Below, piece by piece: positions 27,371 to 39,706 of a stretch of DNA of 64,000 bases. Positions within the stretch are counted from its first letter, which is position 1; every line of letters begins with the position of its first letter. The notes below the pieces were generated by a model. That model was not told where the DNA came from. It did not search any database and saw only the letters and a list, made by a program, of their open reading frames with translations. Both the position numbers and the translations under genes were made by a program. The stretch covers positions 1 to 64,000 of the forward strand of contig NZ_CAJYVE010000051.1 in the NCBI RefSeq assembly GCF_913777995.1, read 5' to 3'. Source of the stretch: an uncultured Pseudomonas sp. (GTDB lineage: Bacteria > Pseudomonadota > Gammaproteobacteria > Pseudomonadales > Pseudomonadaceae).

Positions 27371-28343
27371 TTCGTTTTGTTTCCAGATAATGGTCGGCGG
27401 TTTCCTGCATCGCCTGTTCGACACTCACGGGCGGTGTCCAGCCCAGCTGCTTACGGGTCTTGTCGATATCCACCTGCAGCGAACCGCACAGGCGTTGCGC
27501 GAAAGCCCGCTTGCCCAAGGCAATGGCCAGCCCACTTAGCAGCCATGCCGGTATGGGCAACAGACGAGCTGGCCTGCCCAATGCCCTGCCCATCCGTTGT
27601 AACAATTGCGTGGTAGAAAGGTCTTCACCGTCGCTGACCAGAAAGGTCTGGTTCGCGGCGGCTGGATGATCGACGCAGGTTACCAGCAGGTCGACGAGGT
27701 TGCCCCGTGCCACAAGGCTACGGCGGTTGTGAATCGCACCCAGCGGCATTGGCACCCCCTTGTCCAACCAGCGCAACATGCTCAGAAAATTTGCCTTGAC
27801 CCCGGGGCCGTAGACCAGCACCGGACGAATGATCACCACCTCCATGCCGGTGCGCAGCGCCAGGTCGCGCAGACCCTGCTCGGCAGCCTGCTTGGACTGT
27901 CCATATGCATCGCTGGGCTCACCCACTGCATCAGCCGTGAATGGCGAGCCTGGGCGTGAAAACTCGCCATTGACCTTTATCGAACTTACAAAGACGAAGC
28001 GTTTGACACCCGCAGCGGCTGCCCGTTCAGCCAGATTGAGGGTCGCGGCGACATTGGCCTCGAAATACTCGGCTCGAGGATCTGTGCTGGTATCGTGCAG
28101 AACATGCACGCGAGCCGCACAGTGGATGATCACGTCGAGGCCCGTCACGAAGGGCTGCCATGCATGATCTGCCGTCAACTGCTGTGCGCTCAGCACCTCG
28201 ATCGATTTATCAGTCGTATCGTAGCGATCACGAACTGCGACGCGCAGCCGGTGCGTGCTGGTTTGAGCAAGGTGTCTGACCAAGGCATCGCCTACGAACC
28301 CCGTAGCCCCCGTAATGCCAATGGACAAGGCGGGGCGTGCCAT
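27363..28343 (-). CDS. wbpV: NAD-dependent sugar epimerase/dehydratase (WbpV-like)
   Basis: A 326-residue extended SDR. The dinucleotide motif is ITGATGFVGDALV at the N-terminus, the catalytic region is SSIKVNG and YGQSKQAAE (Tyr-x-x-x-Lys), and the sugar-site end is typical of UDP-hexosamine epimerases/reductases. With WbpM it would complete a QuiNAc/FucNAc-type precursor that WbpL transfers. ATG 28343 is chosen; in-frame TTG 28397 and GTG 28391 would add about 16-18 residues, but none of the three has a strong ribosome-binding site. It is the first gene of the wbpV-wbpL-wbpM group. Confidence 0.85.
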   Translation of the reverse strand: MARPALSIGITGATGFVGDALVRHLAQTSTHRLRVAVRDRYDTTDKSIEVLSAQQLTADHAWQPFVTGLDVIIHCAARVHVLHDTSTDPRAEYFEANVAATLNLAERAAAAGVKRFVFVSSIKVNGEFSRPGSPFTADAVGEPSDAYGQSKQAAEQGLRDLALRTGMEVVIIRPVLVYGPGVKANFLSMLRWLDKGVPMPLGAIHNRRSLVARGNLVDLLVTCVDHPAAANQTFLVSDGEDLSTTQLLQRMGRALGRPARLLPIPAWLLSGLAIALGKRAFAQRLCGSLQVDIDKTRKQLGWTPPVSVEQAMQETADHYLETKRNA

Positions 28344-28847
28344 TTGCTGGGTAGGGTTACACGGGTCTTCGGTCACGTTGGAAACTTTCACTGACAATCA
28401 ATACGCGAGTCTAACATCAAGGTCCTGTGGCATGTCGGGCTCATTGGGCCCAGGCATTCTCCGCCTGCGCGCTCGGGCTCCCACCCCACCGCACCAAGGA
28501 AACCTGCGCACGGCGCAACGCGCGCAAGCGTCGAGGGAGCATTTTGCACCTGTATCGACGGATTTCAAAAAACGAACGTTGAATTCATTTTTCTTCGAAT
28601 TCGCTACAAACTCCCGATACTTGCTGAGAGATTGTGAGTTTTTCGCGCAACGAGAACGCGCTGCAGAAAATTCTTCGAAGTAAAGCGAAGTTTCCTACGG
28701 AAGATGGAAACAACACTTACATAGATAGGATGTGACTCAAGGAGACGCGCCAGGCAAGTCCGCTCAAGTCAGGGCACAAGGAAAGAAGCACAGGACAGAT
28801 GAGTCCGGGACATCGGCCTTCGGCAGCCCCCACATGACGAGAGAGAA
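28344..28847. other. AT-rich gap where an O-antigen gene cluster usually lies
   Basis: About 500 bases between wbpV and lapA without a supportable gene. Bases 28551-28740 are clearly richer in A and T than the surrounding genes and contain short inverted and direct repeats around CTTCG/CGAAG and two GAATTC hexamers. In P. aeruginosa the wzz-wbp O-antigen genes occupy this position between ihfB and wbpM. No JUMPstart/ops sequence was seen. It is presumably the promoter region of wbpV and a remnant of the cluster. Confidence 0.6.
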
Positions 28848-29090
28848 TCAGAACTTTGCTGCCGGCCCCCGCGGACGTTTTCTGAGCGTGGCGAACCAGG
28901 CGAGCACCGGCCCGATGAGCATGCCAAGCAACAAGGCCAGGATCACGGGAACAGCAATAGAGAGCTCAGGCGCTGACCAGCCAAAGAACACCAATGCGAC
29001 TGGCTGACGATTCTCGAGGACGAATACGGCAGTTGCAATGACCAACGACAGAATCACCAAACCTGCCAGCACGCTCTTCAACCTGCGCAT
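28848..29090 (-). CDS. lapA: LapA-family (DUF1049) membrane protein
   Basis: An 80-residue inner-membrane protein with two transmembrane helices (about residues 6-26 and 43-66) and a basic tail, of the lipopolysaccharide assembly A (DUF1049) family. In E. coli LapA works with LapB in LpxC turnover; the short Pseudomonas protein next to ihfB is assumed similar. The start codon directly abuts the ihfB stop (TGAATG), so the two are cotranscribed. Confidence 0.88.
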   Translation of the reverse strand: MRRLKSVLAGLVILSLVIATAVFVLENRQPVALVFFGWSAPELSIAVPVILALLLGMLIGPVLAWFATLRKRPRGPAAKF

Positions 29091-29408
29091 TCACGCCTCC
29101 TTTTCGGCTGCCTGATGAGAAGCCTCATCGTCGTCGTTGACCCGGTCACGCAGCTCCTTGCCGGGCTTGAAGTGAGGCACGAACTTCCCGTCGAGATTGA
29201 CGGACTGGCCGGTCTTTGGGTTACGCCCAACACGAGGTGCGCGATAGTGCAATGAAAAGCTGCCAAACCCCCGTATTTCGATACGGTCGCCTGTGGCTAG
29301 GCACTGGGACATTTGCTCAAGCATGGTCTTGATGGCCAACTCGACATCCTTGGATGAGAGAAGCCCCTGATGGGTGACAATTCGTTCGATCAACTCCGAC
29401 TTCGTCAT
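29091..29408 (-). CDS. ihfB: Integration host factor beta subunit
   Basis: A 105-residue DNA-bending protein that pairs with IhfA. N-terminus [10 protein letters not shown], beta-arm [19 protein letters not shown] with the intercalating Pro, and C-terminal [10 protein letters not shown] are typical. The C-terminal tail is acidic and slightly longer than that of E. coli IhfB. It lies after rpsA, as in most gammaproteobacteria, and directly before lapA. The leader between the rpsA terminator and ihfB is about 230 bases and may hold its own promoter. Confidence 0.96.
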   Translation of the reverse strand: MTKSELIERIVTHQGLLSSKDVELAIKTMLEQMSQCLATGDRIEIRGFGSFSLHYRAPRVGRNPKTGQSVNLDGKFVPHFKPGKELRDRVNDDDEASHQAAEKEA

Positions 29409-29636
29409 GTTTTTCCCTTCTTTTTCAAGCAGCTAGATCAGCGCTTCAGAGGTTTTAGCATGACCGGATGAATTTGAACAGCCTGCATCTTGACTTATGT
29501 GAAGCATGCGCGATGCAGCCTATTTCACAGACACAGGCATGGCAGCAGCCGTTCGCCGCCCGCCGGGCTTGCAGCCGTCCCGCTCGCCATGAACAGTGCG
29601 GCGAAGCGATGATGAGCAGATGTTTCCAGCGCCCAC

Positions 29637-29665
29637 AAAAAAGGGCGACCGAAGTCGCCCTTTTT
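29637..29665 (-). terminator. Rho-independent terminator after rpsA
   Basis: AAAAAAGGGCGAC pairs with GTCGCCCTTTTT around CGAA, 17 bases past the rpsA stop. Strong stem and T-run in both orientations. Confidence 0.92.
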
Positions 29666-29681
29666 CAATGGATCACAGAAC

Positions 29682-31367
29682 TCAGTTCTGCTTTTCCATT
29701 TGTGCACGCAGCAGGTCACCGATGGTGGTCGGGCCAGTGCTTTCAGTAGCTTCTGGCTTGTTGCGCAGGCTCTGAATCGCTTCTTTCTCTTCTTCGACGT
29801 CTTTCGACTTGATCGACAGGCTGATTACGCGGCTCTTGCGGTCAACGCTGATGATCTTGGCTTCGATCTCTTCGCCTTCCTTCAGGACGTTGCGCGCGTC
29901 TTCAACGCGGTCACGGCTGATTTCAGAAGCTTTCAGAGTGGCTTCGATGTCGTCGGCCAGGGTCACGATAGCGCCCTTGGCGTCAACTTCTTTCACGGTA
30001 CCGCGAACGATAGCGCCTTTGTCGTTGACGTTGACGTACTCGGAGAACGGATCGCTTTCCAGTTGCTTGATACCCAGGGAGATGCGCTCACGCTCTGGGT
30101 CAACCGACAGGATGACGGTGTCCAGCTCGTCGCCCTTCTTGAAGCGGCGAACAGCTTCTTCGCCTGGCTCGTTCCAGGAGATGTCGGACAGGTGAACCAG
30201 ACCGTCGATGCCGCCGTCCAGGCCGATGAAGATACCGAAATCGGTGATCGACTTGATGGTGCCGGAGATGCGGTCGCCCTTGTTGAACTGGCCAGAGAAG
30301 TCTTCCCATGGGTTCGACTTGCACTGCTTGATGCCCAGGGAGATACGACGACGCTCTTCGTCGATGTCCAGAACCATGACTTCCACTTCGTCGCCAACCT
30401 GAACGACTTTGGATGGGTGGATGTTCTTGTTGGTCCAGTCCATTTCGGAAACGTGTACCAGGCCTTCCACGCCTTCTTCCAGCTCAGCGAAGCAGCCGTA
30501 GTCGGTCAGGTTGGTAACGCGTGCAGTCACGCGGGTACCTTCTGGGTAACGAGCCTTGATAGCAACCCATGGGTCTTCGCCCAGTTGCTTCAGACCCAGG
30601 GAAACGCGGTTGCGCTCGCGGTCGTACTTCAGGACCTTCACATCGATCTCGTCGCCAACATTGACGATTTCCGATGGGTGCTTGATGCGCTTCCAGGCCA
30701 TGTCGGTGATATGCAGCAGGCCATCGACGCCGCCCAGGTCCACGAATGCACCGTAGTCGGTGAGGTTCTTGACGATACCCTTGACCTGTTGACCTTCCTG
30801 CAGGGATTCCAGCAGGGCTTCGCGCTCGGCGCTGTTCTCGGCTTCCAGGACACTGCGACGGGAAACGACAACGTTGTTGCGCTTCTGGTCCAGCTTGATG
30901 ACCTTGAACTCGAGCTCTTTGCCTTCGAGGTGGGTAGTGTCGCGAACCGGACGAACGTCGACCAGCGAACCCGGCAGGAATGCACGGATGCCGTTGACGT
31001 CGACGGTGAAACCGCCCTTGACCTTGCCGTTGATGACGCCCTTGACCACTTCTTCGGCGGCGAAAGCTGCTTCCAGAACAATCCAGCACTCGGCGCGCTT
31101 GGCTTTCTCGCGGGACAGCTTGGTTTCGCCAAAGCCGTCTTCGACCGCGTCCAGCGCAACGTGCACTTCGTCACCGACCTTGATGGTCAGCTCGCCAGCA
31201 TCGTTGTAGAACTGCTCGAGCGGGATGACGCCCTCGGACTTCAGACCAGCGTGTACGGTTACCCAGTCACCGTCGATGTCGACGACGATACCGGTAATGA
31301 TTGCGCCTGGCTGAAGGTTCAGGGTTTTCAGGCTTTCTTCAAAAAGTTCTGCAAAGCTTTCGCTCAT
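29682..31367 (-). CDS. rpsA: 30S ribosomal protein S1
   Basis: A 561-residue protein with six S1 RNA-binding repeats, the last four most alike (motifs such as [37 protein letters not shown] and [19 protein letters not shown]). It brings mRNA to the ribosome and unwinds it. ATG 31367 gives the standard [13 protein letters not shown] start; SD signals are weak, as is normal for rpsA, which represses itself by leader structure. The leader is 123 bases from the cmk stop. Confidence 0.97.
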   Translation of the reverse strand: MSESFAELFEESLKTLNLQPGAIITGIVVDIDGDWVTVHAGLKSEGVIPLEQFYNDAGELTIKVGDEVHVALDAVEDGFGETKLSREKAKRAECWIVLEAAFAAEEVVKGVINGKVKGGFTVDVNGIRAFLPGSLVDVRPVRDTTHLEGKELEFKVIKLDQKRNNVVVSRRSVLEAENSAEREALLESLQEGQQVKGIVKNLTDYGAFVDLGGVDGLLHITDMAWKRIKHPSEIVNVGDEIDVKVLKYDRERNRVSLGLKQLGEDPWVAIKARYPEGTRVTARVTNLTDYGCFAELEEGVEGLVHVSEMDWTNKNIHPSKVVQVGDEVEVMVLDIDEERRRISLGIKQCKSNPWEDFSGQFNKGDRISGTIKSITDFGIFIGLDGGIDGLVHLSDISWNEPGEEAVRRFKKGDELDTVILSVDPERERISLGIKQLESDPFSEYVNVNDKGAIVRGTVKEVDAKGAIVTLADDIEATLKASEISRDRVEDARNVLKEGEEIEAKIISVDRKSRVISLSIKSKDVEEEKEAIQSLRNKPEATESTGPTTIGDLLRAQMEKQN

Positions 31368-31490
31368 TTTAATTCCTGTGTGATCAAGGGCGAAGAATAC
31401 GCCCATCTGCCACGTTCCAGACCACGTGGGTTTCGTTCATGTAAAAGGAAGCCTGCAGGATGCTGTCTGGTCTCCCGCATGGCTCCTTGA

Positions 31491-32180
31491 TCATCCGGCG
31501 AGATCGCGCAGGGCGACTTCACTCAGGATGCGTTGCAACACCTGCTCGATGGACAACTCGGTGGAATCCAGCTGAATGGCGTCTTGCGCCGGCTTGAGCG
31601 GAGCGACCGCTCGCTGGGTGTCGCGTTCGTCACGGACACGTATCTCATCTAGCAGACTCGACAGACTAACATCATCGCCCTTGGCCTTCAACTGCAGGTA
31701 GCGACGACGAGCGCGCTCCTCGGCACTGGCGGTCAGGAAGATTTTCAGCGGTGCATCGGGAAACACCACGGTGCCCATGTCGCGGCCATCTGCCACCAGA
31801 CCGGGTTCTTCCTGGAAGGCGCGCTGACGCTGCAGCAGGGCATCGCGCACCGCCGGCAGCGAGGCCACCTGGGAAGCGCCGCTGCCCACGTGTTCGTTAC
31901 GGATCGCGTGGGTCACATCTTCGCCTTCGAGAATGATGCGCTGGCCCTGGCCCTTCTCACCCGCCTCGAACTGCACGTCCAGATGGGCAGCGAGCAGCTT
32001 GAGCGCTTCTTCGTTGGTCAGGTCGACACCATGATTGCTCGCGGCGAAGGCCAGCAGGCGATACAGCGCACCGGAATCGAGCAGGCCCCAGCCCAGCTGG
32101 GTGGCCAGCAGACCGGCGATAGTGCCCTTGCCCGAACCGCTGGGTCCGTCGATGGTGATGACTGGTGCTTTGATTTTCAC
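31491..32180 (-). CDS. cmk: Cytidylate kinase
   Basis: A 229-residue (d)CMP kinase. The P-loop is [11 protein letters not shown], the CMP site includes [15 protein letters not shown], and the lid has [11 protein letters not shown]. It starts with GTG 32180, with GAGGAA upstream, and overlaps the tyrA-aroA stop by four bases (GTGA). It sits between aroA and rpsA, as in most gammaproteobacteria. Confidence 0.96.
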   Translation of the reverse strand: MKIKAPVITIDGPSGSGKGTIAGLLATQLGWGLLDSGALYRLLAFAASNHGVDLTNEEALKLLAAHLDVQFEAGEKGQGQRIILEGEDVTHAIRNEHVGSGASQVASLPAVRDALLQRQRAFQEEPGLVADGRDMGTVVFPDAPLKIFLTASAEERARRRYLQLKAKGDDVSLSSLLDEIRVRDERDTQRAVAPLKPAQDAIQLDSTELSIEQVLQRILSEVALRDLAG

Positions 32181-34408
32181 GATTGTTCCTCTTGTGCGAC
32201 GGACAGACCGACTTGAGCGCACAGCGCCAGGAAATTGGGGAAGGATGTCGCGACATTGGCACAGTCGCGGATCCGGATCGGTGCCTCGGCCCGCAGGGCC
32301 GCGACACTGAAAGCCATGGCGATGCGATGATCGCCACGCGCGTCGAGATCGCCGCCTGACAACGCACCACCCTCGATGCTGATGCCGTCGGCCGTGGCTT
32401 CGGCCTTGACCCCGAGCGCTTGCAAACCTTCGGCCATGATCTGGATGCGATCGCCGTCACGGCCACGCAGATGCCCGGCACCGCGCAGCACGGTGCGTCC
32501 ACGGGCACAGGCTGCAGCAACGAAGAGCGCGGGGAGTTCGTCGAGTGCCAGCGGCACCAGCGCTTCCGGCACCTCGATGCCGGAAAGCGGCGCCGCACGC
32601 ACGCGCAGGTCGGCCACCGGCTCGCCACCGACCTGCCGACGCTTCTCCAGGACGATATCGGCGCCCATCAGGCGCAGAATGTCGAGGATCCCGGTACGCC
32701 CCGGATTGATCCCGACATGTTCGAGCAGCAGTTCAGAGCCCTCGGCGATGCTGGCCGCCACCAGGAAGAACGCCGCCGAGGAAATGTCTGCCGGCACGGC
32801 GATGCGCGTGCCGCGCAGGCAATGGCCCGACTCCAGACTGACCCGCCCGTCACCGCGTTCGATGGGGTAACCGAAGCCTTCGAGCAACCGTTCGGTATGG
32901 TCACGGGTCGCCACCGGCTCGATCACTGTGGTCCGACCTTCGGCATAGAGCCCGGCCAGCAACAGGCAGGATTTGACCTGGGCGCTGGCGGCCGGCGCCT
33001 CGTAGAGCTGCCCGACCAGGGACCGACCACCGCGCAAGGTCAGCGGTGGACAGCCTTCGCCAGCCGTCTCTACGCCTGCGCCCATGGCCCGCAACGGGCC
33101 GGCAACCGCACTCATCGAGCGCCGCGACAGCATCGCATTGCCGGTCAGGGTACTGTCGAAACTCTGCGCCGCCAGCAAACCGGCCAGCAGACGCATGGAG
33201 GTCCCCGAGCTGCCCAGGTAGATCGGACCTGGGGCGGACTTGAGGCCGTGCAGGCCCACACCATGGATGGTCACCCGGCCATGCTGCGGCCCCTCGATGA
33301 CCACCCCCATGTCGCGAAACGCCTGCAGCGTCGCCAGGGCATCCTCGCCTTCGAGCAGACCGTCGATCTCGGTCGTGCCCTCGGCCAGCGAACCGAGAAT
33401 GATCGCTCGGTGCGAAATCGACTTGTCGCCCGGCACGCGGATGCTGCCCCGCAGCGCACCAGCGGGGCTGGCCACGAAGCTCAGGTTGGCGGTCACCGGC
33501 GGCTCGACATAGGCACGCCGCGCAAGAATCTTGCCGAAGTGCTCGCGCGCCATGCGCGCACGGGTGAAGACACCCAGCAACTGATGGCCATCGCCAGCCT
33601 CGACCGCTTCGCGCAGGGCATCAAGGTCGCTGCGGTAGGTGTCCAGGGTGCGTAGCACCGCCTCGCGGTTGGCCAGGAAGATGTCGTGCCACATCACCGG
33701 GTCGCTGCCGGCGATGCGGGTGAAGTCACGGAAACCGCCCGCCGCATAGCGGAAGATCTCCAGGTTCTCGTTGCGCTTGGCCAGCGAGTCGACCAGGTTG
33801 AAAGCCAGCAGGTGCGGCAGATGACTGGTCGCTGCCAGCACCTCGTCGTGACGCTCCACACGCATGTGCTCGACATCCGCGCCCAGCGCCGCCCACAGAC
33901 GATGCACCACACTCAGCGCATCGTCGTCGGTTTCCGGCAACGGTGTGAGGATGACCTTGTGACGACGGAACAACTCGGCGTTGGACGCCTCTACCCCGCT
34001 CTGCTCGGAGCCGGCAATGGGATGGCCCGGTACGAAACGCGGCGGCATGGCGCCGAACGCTTGGCACGCAGCGCGCACCACGTTGCCCTTGGCGCTGCCG
34101 ACATCGGTGAGAATGGCATTGCCCAGGTCCAGCAGTGCCAGACGCGCCAGGACTTTCTCCATGGCCAGGATCGGCACCGCCAGCTGAATCACATCGGCGC
34201 CCTGGCAGGCCACGGCGAGGTCTTCCTCGCAGCGGTCGACCACCCCCAGCGCCACGGCCTGGCGGCGTGACAGGGGGTCGAGATCAACCCCCACCACCTC
34301 GCGGCACAGACCGCTCTCGCGGATACCCTTGGCGAACGAGCCGCCGATCAGACCCAGGCCGACCACCACCAGGCGGCCGACCAACGGCGCTGCGTTATTC
34401 AAGGCCAT
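32177..34408 (-). CDS. aroA: Fused prephenate dehydrogenase / EPSP synthase (TyrA-AroA)
   Basis: A 743-residue bifunctional enzyme. Residues 1-290 are TyrA-like, with NAD-binding GLGLIGGS at 17-24 and an Asp 30 residues later; residues from about 300 are complete EPSP synthase, with the [10 protein letters not shown] loop near 326, [12 protein letters not shown], and LASGH-type signatures. It supplies both chorismate (AroA) and the tyrosine branch. This fusion is known in Pseudomonas. The start is 3 bases from the pheA stop; the end overlaps cmk by four bases. AroA is of the glyphosate-sensitive class I type by sequence. Confidence 0.95.
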   Translation of the reverse strand: MALNNAAPLVGRLVVVGLGLIGGSFAKGIRESGLCREVVGVDLDPLSRRQAVALGVVDRCEEDLAVACQGADVIQLAVPILAMEKVLARLALLDLGNAILTDVGSAKGNVVRAACQAFGAMPPRFVPGHPIAGSEQSGVEASNAELFRRHKVILTPLPETDDDALSVVHRLWAALGADVEHMRVERHDEVLAATSHLPHLLAFNLVDSLAKRNENLEIFRYAAGGFRDFTRIAGSDPVMWHDIFLANREAVLRTLDTYRSDLDALREAVEAGDGHQLLGVFTRARMAREHFGKILARRAYVEPPVTANLSFVASPAGALRGSIRVPGDKSISHRAIILGSLAEGTTEIDGLLEGEDALATLQAFRDMGVVIEGPQHGRVTIHGVGLHGLKSAPGPIYLGSSGTSMRLLAGLLAAQSFDSTLTGNAMLSRRSMSAVAGPLRAMGAGVETAGEGCPPLTLRGGRSLVGQLYEAPAASAQVKSCLLLAGLYAEGRTTVIEPVATRDHTERLLEGFGYPIERGDGRVSLESGHCLRGTRIAVPADISSAAFFLVAASIAEGSELLLEHVGINPGRTGILDILRLMGADIVLEKRRQVGGEPVADLRVRAAPLSGIEVPEALVPLALDELPALFVAAACARGRTVLRGAGHLRGRDGDRIQIMAEGLQALGVKAEATADGISIEGGALSGGDLDARGDHRIAMAFSVAALRAEAPIRIRDCANVATSFPNFLALCAQVGLSVAQEEQS

Positions 34409-34411
34409 GCC

Positions 34412-35506
34412 TTACAGCACCGCTTTGGGGTAGGAGCCCAGCACTTTCAGCGCCACGGCTTCCTGGCGAATCCTCTCCAGCACGGCCTTGACCAGCGGGT
34501 CCTGGTGGTGACCCACGAAATCGATGAAGAACACGTAGGTCCATTTGCCGCTGCGCGATGGACGGGTCTCGATGCGCGTCAGGTCCAGGCCGTTCTCATG
34601 GAACGGCACCAGCAGCTCGTGCAATGCACCGGGCTTGTTGCTCATGGAGACGATGATCGAGGTCTTGTCGTCGCCGGTCGGCGGCACCTCCTGATTACCG
34701 ATGATCAGGAAACGCGTGGAGTTGTCCGGGCGATCCTCGATCTTCTCTGCCAGTCGGGTCAGACCGTAGAGGTTGGCCGCCATGTCCCCGGCGATGGCCG
34801 CCGAGTTCCACTCGCTCTTCACCCGCTTGGCGGCGTCGGCATTGCTGGCGACGGCCACGCGCTCGACGTTCGGGTAATGCGCGTCGAGCCACTTGCGGCA
34901 CTGCGCCAGCGACTGGGCATGGGAGTAGATGCGGGTAATGTTCTGGGTCTTGGTGCTCTCGCCCACCAGCAGATGGTGGTGGATGCGCAGCTCGACTTCG
35001 CCACAGATGACCATGTCGTGCTCGAGGAAGCTGTCCAGAGTGTGGTTCACCGCCCCCTCGGTGGAGTTCTCCACCGGCACCACGCCGAAGTTCACCGCAC
35101 CGGCGACCACTTCACGGAATACTTCGTCGATGGCCGCCATCGGGCGGCTGACCACCGCGTGACCGAAGTGCTTCATGGCCGCCGCCTGGGTGAAGGTGCC
35201 CTCAGGGCCGAGGTAGGCCACGTTGAGTGGCTGCTCCAGGGCCAGGCAGGACGACATCACCTCACGGAACAGGCGCGCCATCTCTTCGTTGCTCAATGGG
35301 CCACGATTGCGCTCCATGACCCGCTTGAGCACCTGCGCCTCACGCTCAGGCCGGTAGAACACCGGTTCCTCGCCCTCGGCCAGCGAAGCCATCTTGACCC
35401 GCGCCACGTCCTGGGCGCAGCGCGCGCGCTCACTGATCAGTTCCTGAATCTTCTCGTCGAGGGCGTCGATTCGTACGCGCAGCGCCTTGAGTTCCTGGTC
35501 GGACAT
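34412..35506 (-). CDS. pheA: Chorismate mutase / prephenate dehydratase (P-protein)
   Basis: A 364-residue bifunctional enzyme of phenylalanine synthesis. Residues 1-90 are AroQ chorismate mutase (LRVRIDALDEKIQELISERA), 95-270 are prephenate dehydratase with the STRFLIIG motif, and the last 85 are an ACT domain with NKPGALHELL and an ETRPSR version of the Phe-binding ESRP motif, which implies feedback control by phenylalanine. Its start overlaps the serC stop by one base. Confidence 0.96.
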   Translation of the reverse strand: MSDQELKALRVRIDALDEKIQELISERARCAQDVARVKMASLAEGEEPVFYRPEREAQVLKRVMERNRGPLSNEEMARLFREVMSSCLALEQPLNVAYLGPEGTFTQAAAMKHFGHAVVSRPMAAIDEVFREVVAGAVNFGVVPVENSTEGAVNHTLDSFLEHDMVICGEVELRIHHHLLVGESTKTQNITRIYSHAQSLAQCRKWLDAHYPNVERVAVASNADAAKRVKSEWNSAAIAGDMAANLYGLTRLAEKIEDRPDNSTRFLIIGNQEVPPTGDDKTSIIVSMSNKPGALHELLVPFHENGLDLTRIETRPSRSGKWTYVFFIDFVGHHQDPLVKAVLERIRQEAVALKVLGSYPKAVL

Positions 35507-36591
35507 CAGCCGTGCTCCTTCTCGAAGTCTTTCATGTAGGCCACCAGTGCATTCACGGCATCCAGACCGACGGCGTTGTAGATCGAGGCACGCATGCCAC
35601 CGACCGAACGGTGACCCTTGAGGTTGAGCAGGCCATTGGCCTCGGCACCGGCCAGGAACGGTTTGTCCAGGCGGTCATCAGCCAGGCGGAACGGCACGTT
35701 CATCCACGAGCGGTCGGCCTTGGCGATCGGGTTGTTGTACAGCGCGCTGGCGTCGATGTAGTCGTACAGGGTGCGCTGCTTGAGTTCGTTGACCTTGGCC
35801 ATGGCCTCGACACCACCCTGCTCCTTGAGCCACTCGAAGACCAGGCCCGACAGGTACCAGGCCAGGGTCGGCGGGGTGTTGTACATCGAGCCGTTATCGG
35901 CAGCGACCTTGTAATTGAGCATGGTCGGGCACAGGGCACGAGCGTGGCCCAGCAGGTCTTCGCGGATGATCACCACGACGATGCCGCTGGGGCCGATGTT
36001 CTTCTGCGCACCGGCGTAGATCATGCCGAAACGGGAAATGTCCACGGGGCGCGAGAGGATGTCCGAGGACATGTCGGCCACCAGCGGGATATCACCGGTG
36101 TCCGGCACCCAGTTGAATTCCAGGCCACCGATGGTTTCGTTGGGCGCGTAATGCACATAGGCCGCGTTCTTCGAGAGCGTCCACTGGTCCTGGGTCGGAA
36201 TCGCGAAATAGTCGTAGGGCTTGGCCGTGGCAGCCAGATTGACCTTGCCATAGCGCGCCGCTTCTTCCATGGCCTTGTGCGACCAGATGCCGGTGTCGAT
36301 GTAGTCGGCTTCGCCGTTTTCCGGCAACAGGTTCAGCGGAATCTGGGCGAACTGCTGGCTGGCGCCGCCTTGCAGGAACAGCACCTTGTAGTTGGACGGG
36401 ATATTCAGCAGGTCACGGAAATCCTGCTCAGCCTTGTTGGCGATGGAAACGAACTCGTCGCTGCGGTGGCTCATTTCCATGACCGACAGGCCTTTGCCTT
36501 GCCAGTCCAGCAGCTCGGCCTGGGCGCGCAACAGGACAGCTTCAGGGAGCGCAGCTGGACCTGCGCAGAAGTTAAAGGCTCGCTTGCTCAT
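35506..36591 (-). CDS. serC: Phosphoserine aminotransferase
   Basis: A 361-residue class V PLP aminotransferase acting on 3-phosphohydroxypyruvate (serine) and on 3-hydroxy-4-phosphobutanoate-type oxo acids (pyridoxine). N-terminal FNFCAGPAALPE, FLQGGASQQFAQIP, and PLP lysine in YAGAQKNIGPSG are diagnostic. ATG 36591 follows the gyrA-distal leader. It is the first gene of the serC-pheA-tyrA/aroA-cmk-rpsA series. Confidence 0.96.
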   Translation of the reverse strand: MSKRAFNFCAGPAALPEAVLLRAQAELLDWQGKGLSVMEMSHRSDEFVSIANKAEQDFRDLLNIPSNYKVLFLQGGASQQFAQIPLNLLPENGEADYIDTGIWSHKAMEEAARYGKVNLAATAKPYDYFAIPTQDQWTLSKNAAYVHYAPNETIGGLEFNWVPDTGDIPLVADMSSDILSRPVDISRFGMIYAGAQKNIGPSGIVVVIIREDLLGHARALCPTMLNYKVAADNGSMYNTPPTLAWYLSGLVFEWLKEQGGVEAMAKVNELKQRTLYDYIDASALYNNPIAKADRSWMNVPFRLADDRLDKPFLAGAEANGLLNLKGHRSVGGMRASIYNAVGLDAVNALVAYMKDFEKEHG

Positions 36592-36691
36592 ATCCACTCT
36601 CGTCAAATGCGTTGGTCTGTTCGCGCTGTATCGCAAGCCGGTCGGCGCGGTGTTGCCTGCCAACCAGCGGAAAATCCGGGGCCGACAAAGC

Positions 36692-36715
36692 GCCCCGCTG
36701 AAAAGCAGCGGGGGC
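36692..36715 (-). terminator. Hairpin between gyrA and serC
   Basis: GCCCCGCTG and CAGCGGGGGC pair around a short AAAAG loop with one bulge, about 45 bases past the gyrA stop. The following T content is weak, so partial read-through into serC is possible. Confidence 0.5.
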
Positions 36716-36760
36716 TGGCACGCTCGTCACCGGCGTACCTGCCCCCGTCGGTCGCATCAC

Positions 36761-39394
<2,634 letters not shown>

Positions 39395-39706
39395 GAGAAG
39401 CCTGATTCCTTTTTCTGGTGAAACCCCGCCGCTCCATGCGGAACGACCAAGGCTCGCCGCCCGTGGCACCGACCAGAGGCGACGTACGACAAATCAACGG
39501 GTTACGCCATGGATCTGCGCAGTGAGAGGGACTGCGATCAGCGCCCCTGAAAACCGCCGGATGTTACCACAATCGCCGCTACGCTCACATCCCTTGCAAG
39601 CAATGGCTCTGAGCCGCTCGCCCGCCGCGCCCGCCAGACGCGCTCTCAGAGCCGCCCAGCGGCATGACCATCTGCCCCACCCCTGCCGACGAACGGCCTG
39701 CTCGGG
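39395..39706 (-). other. gyrA promoter region and mtnA 3' end
   Basis: 312 bases. It contains a hairpin next to mtnA (39605-39653) and, on the minus strand, a GTAACAT -10-like hexamer (complement of 39561-39566) with no convincing -35. A leader of about 160 bases would result. No gene with a ribosome-binding site was found. Confidence 0.45.
39605..39653 (-). terminator. Hairpin after mtnA
   Basis: GGCTCTGAG (39605-39613) pairs perfectly with CTCAGAGCC (39645-39653) across a GC-rich 31-base loop, 54 bases past the mtnA stop. No U-run is seen. Confidence 0.35.

Noticed and set aside
28344-28847. JUMPstart/ops element for an O-antigen operon
   Set aside because: GGCGGTAGC was not found on either strand in this gap.
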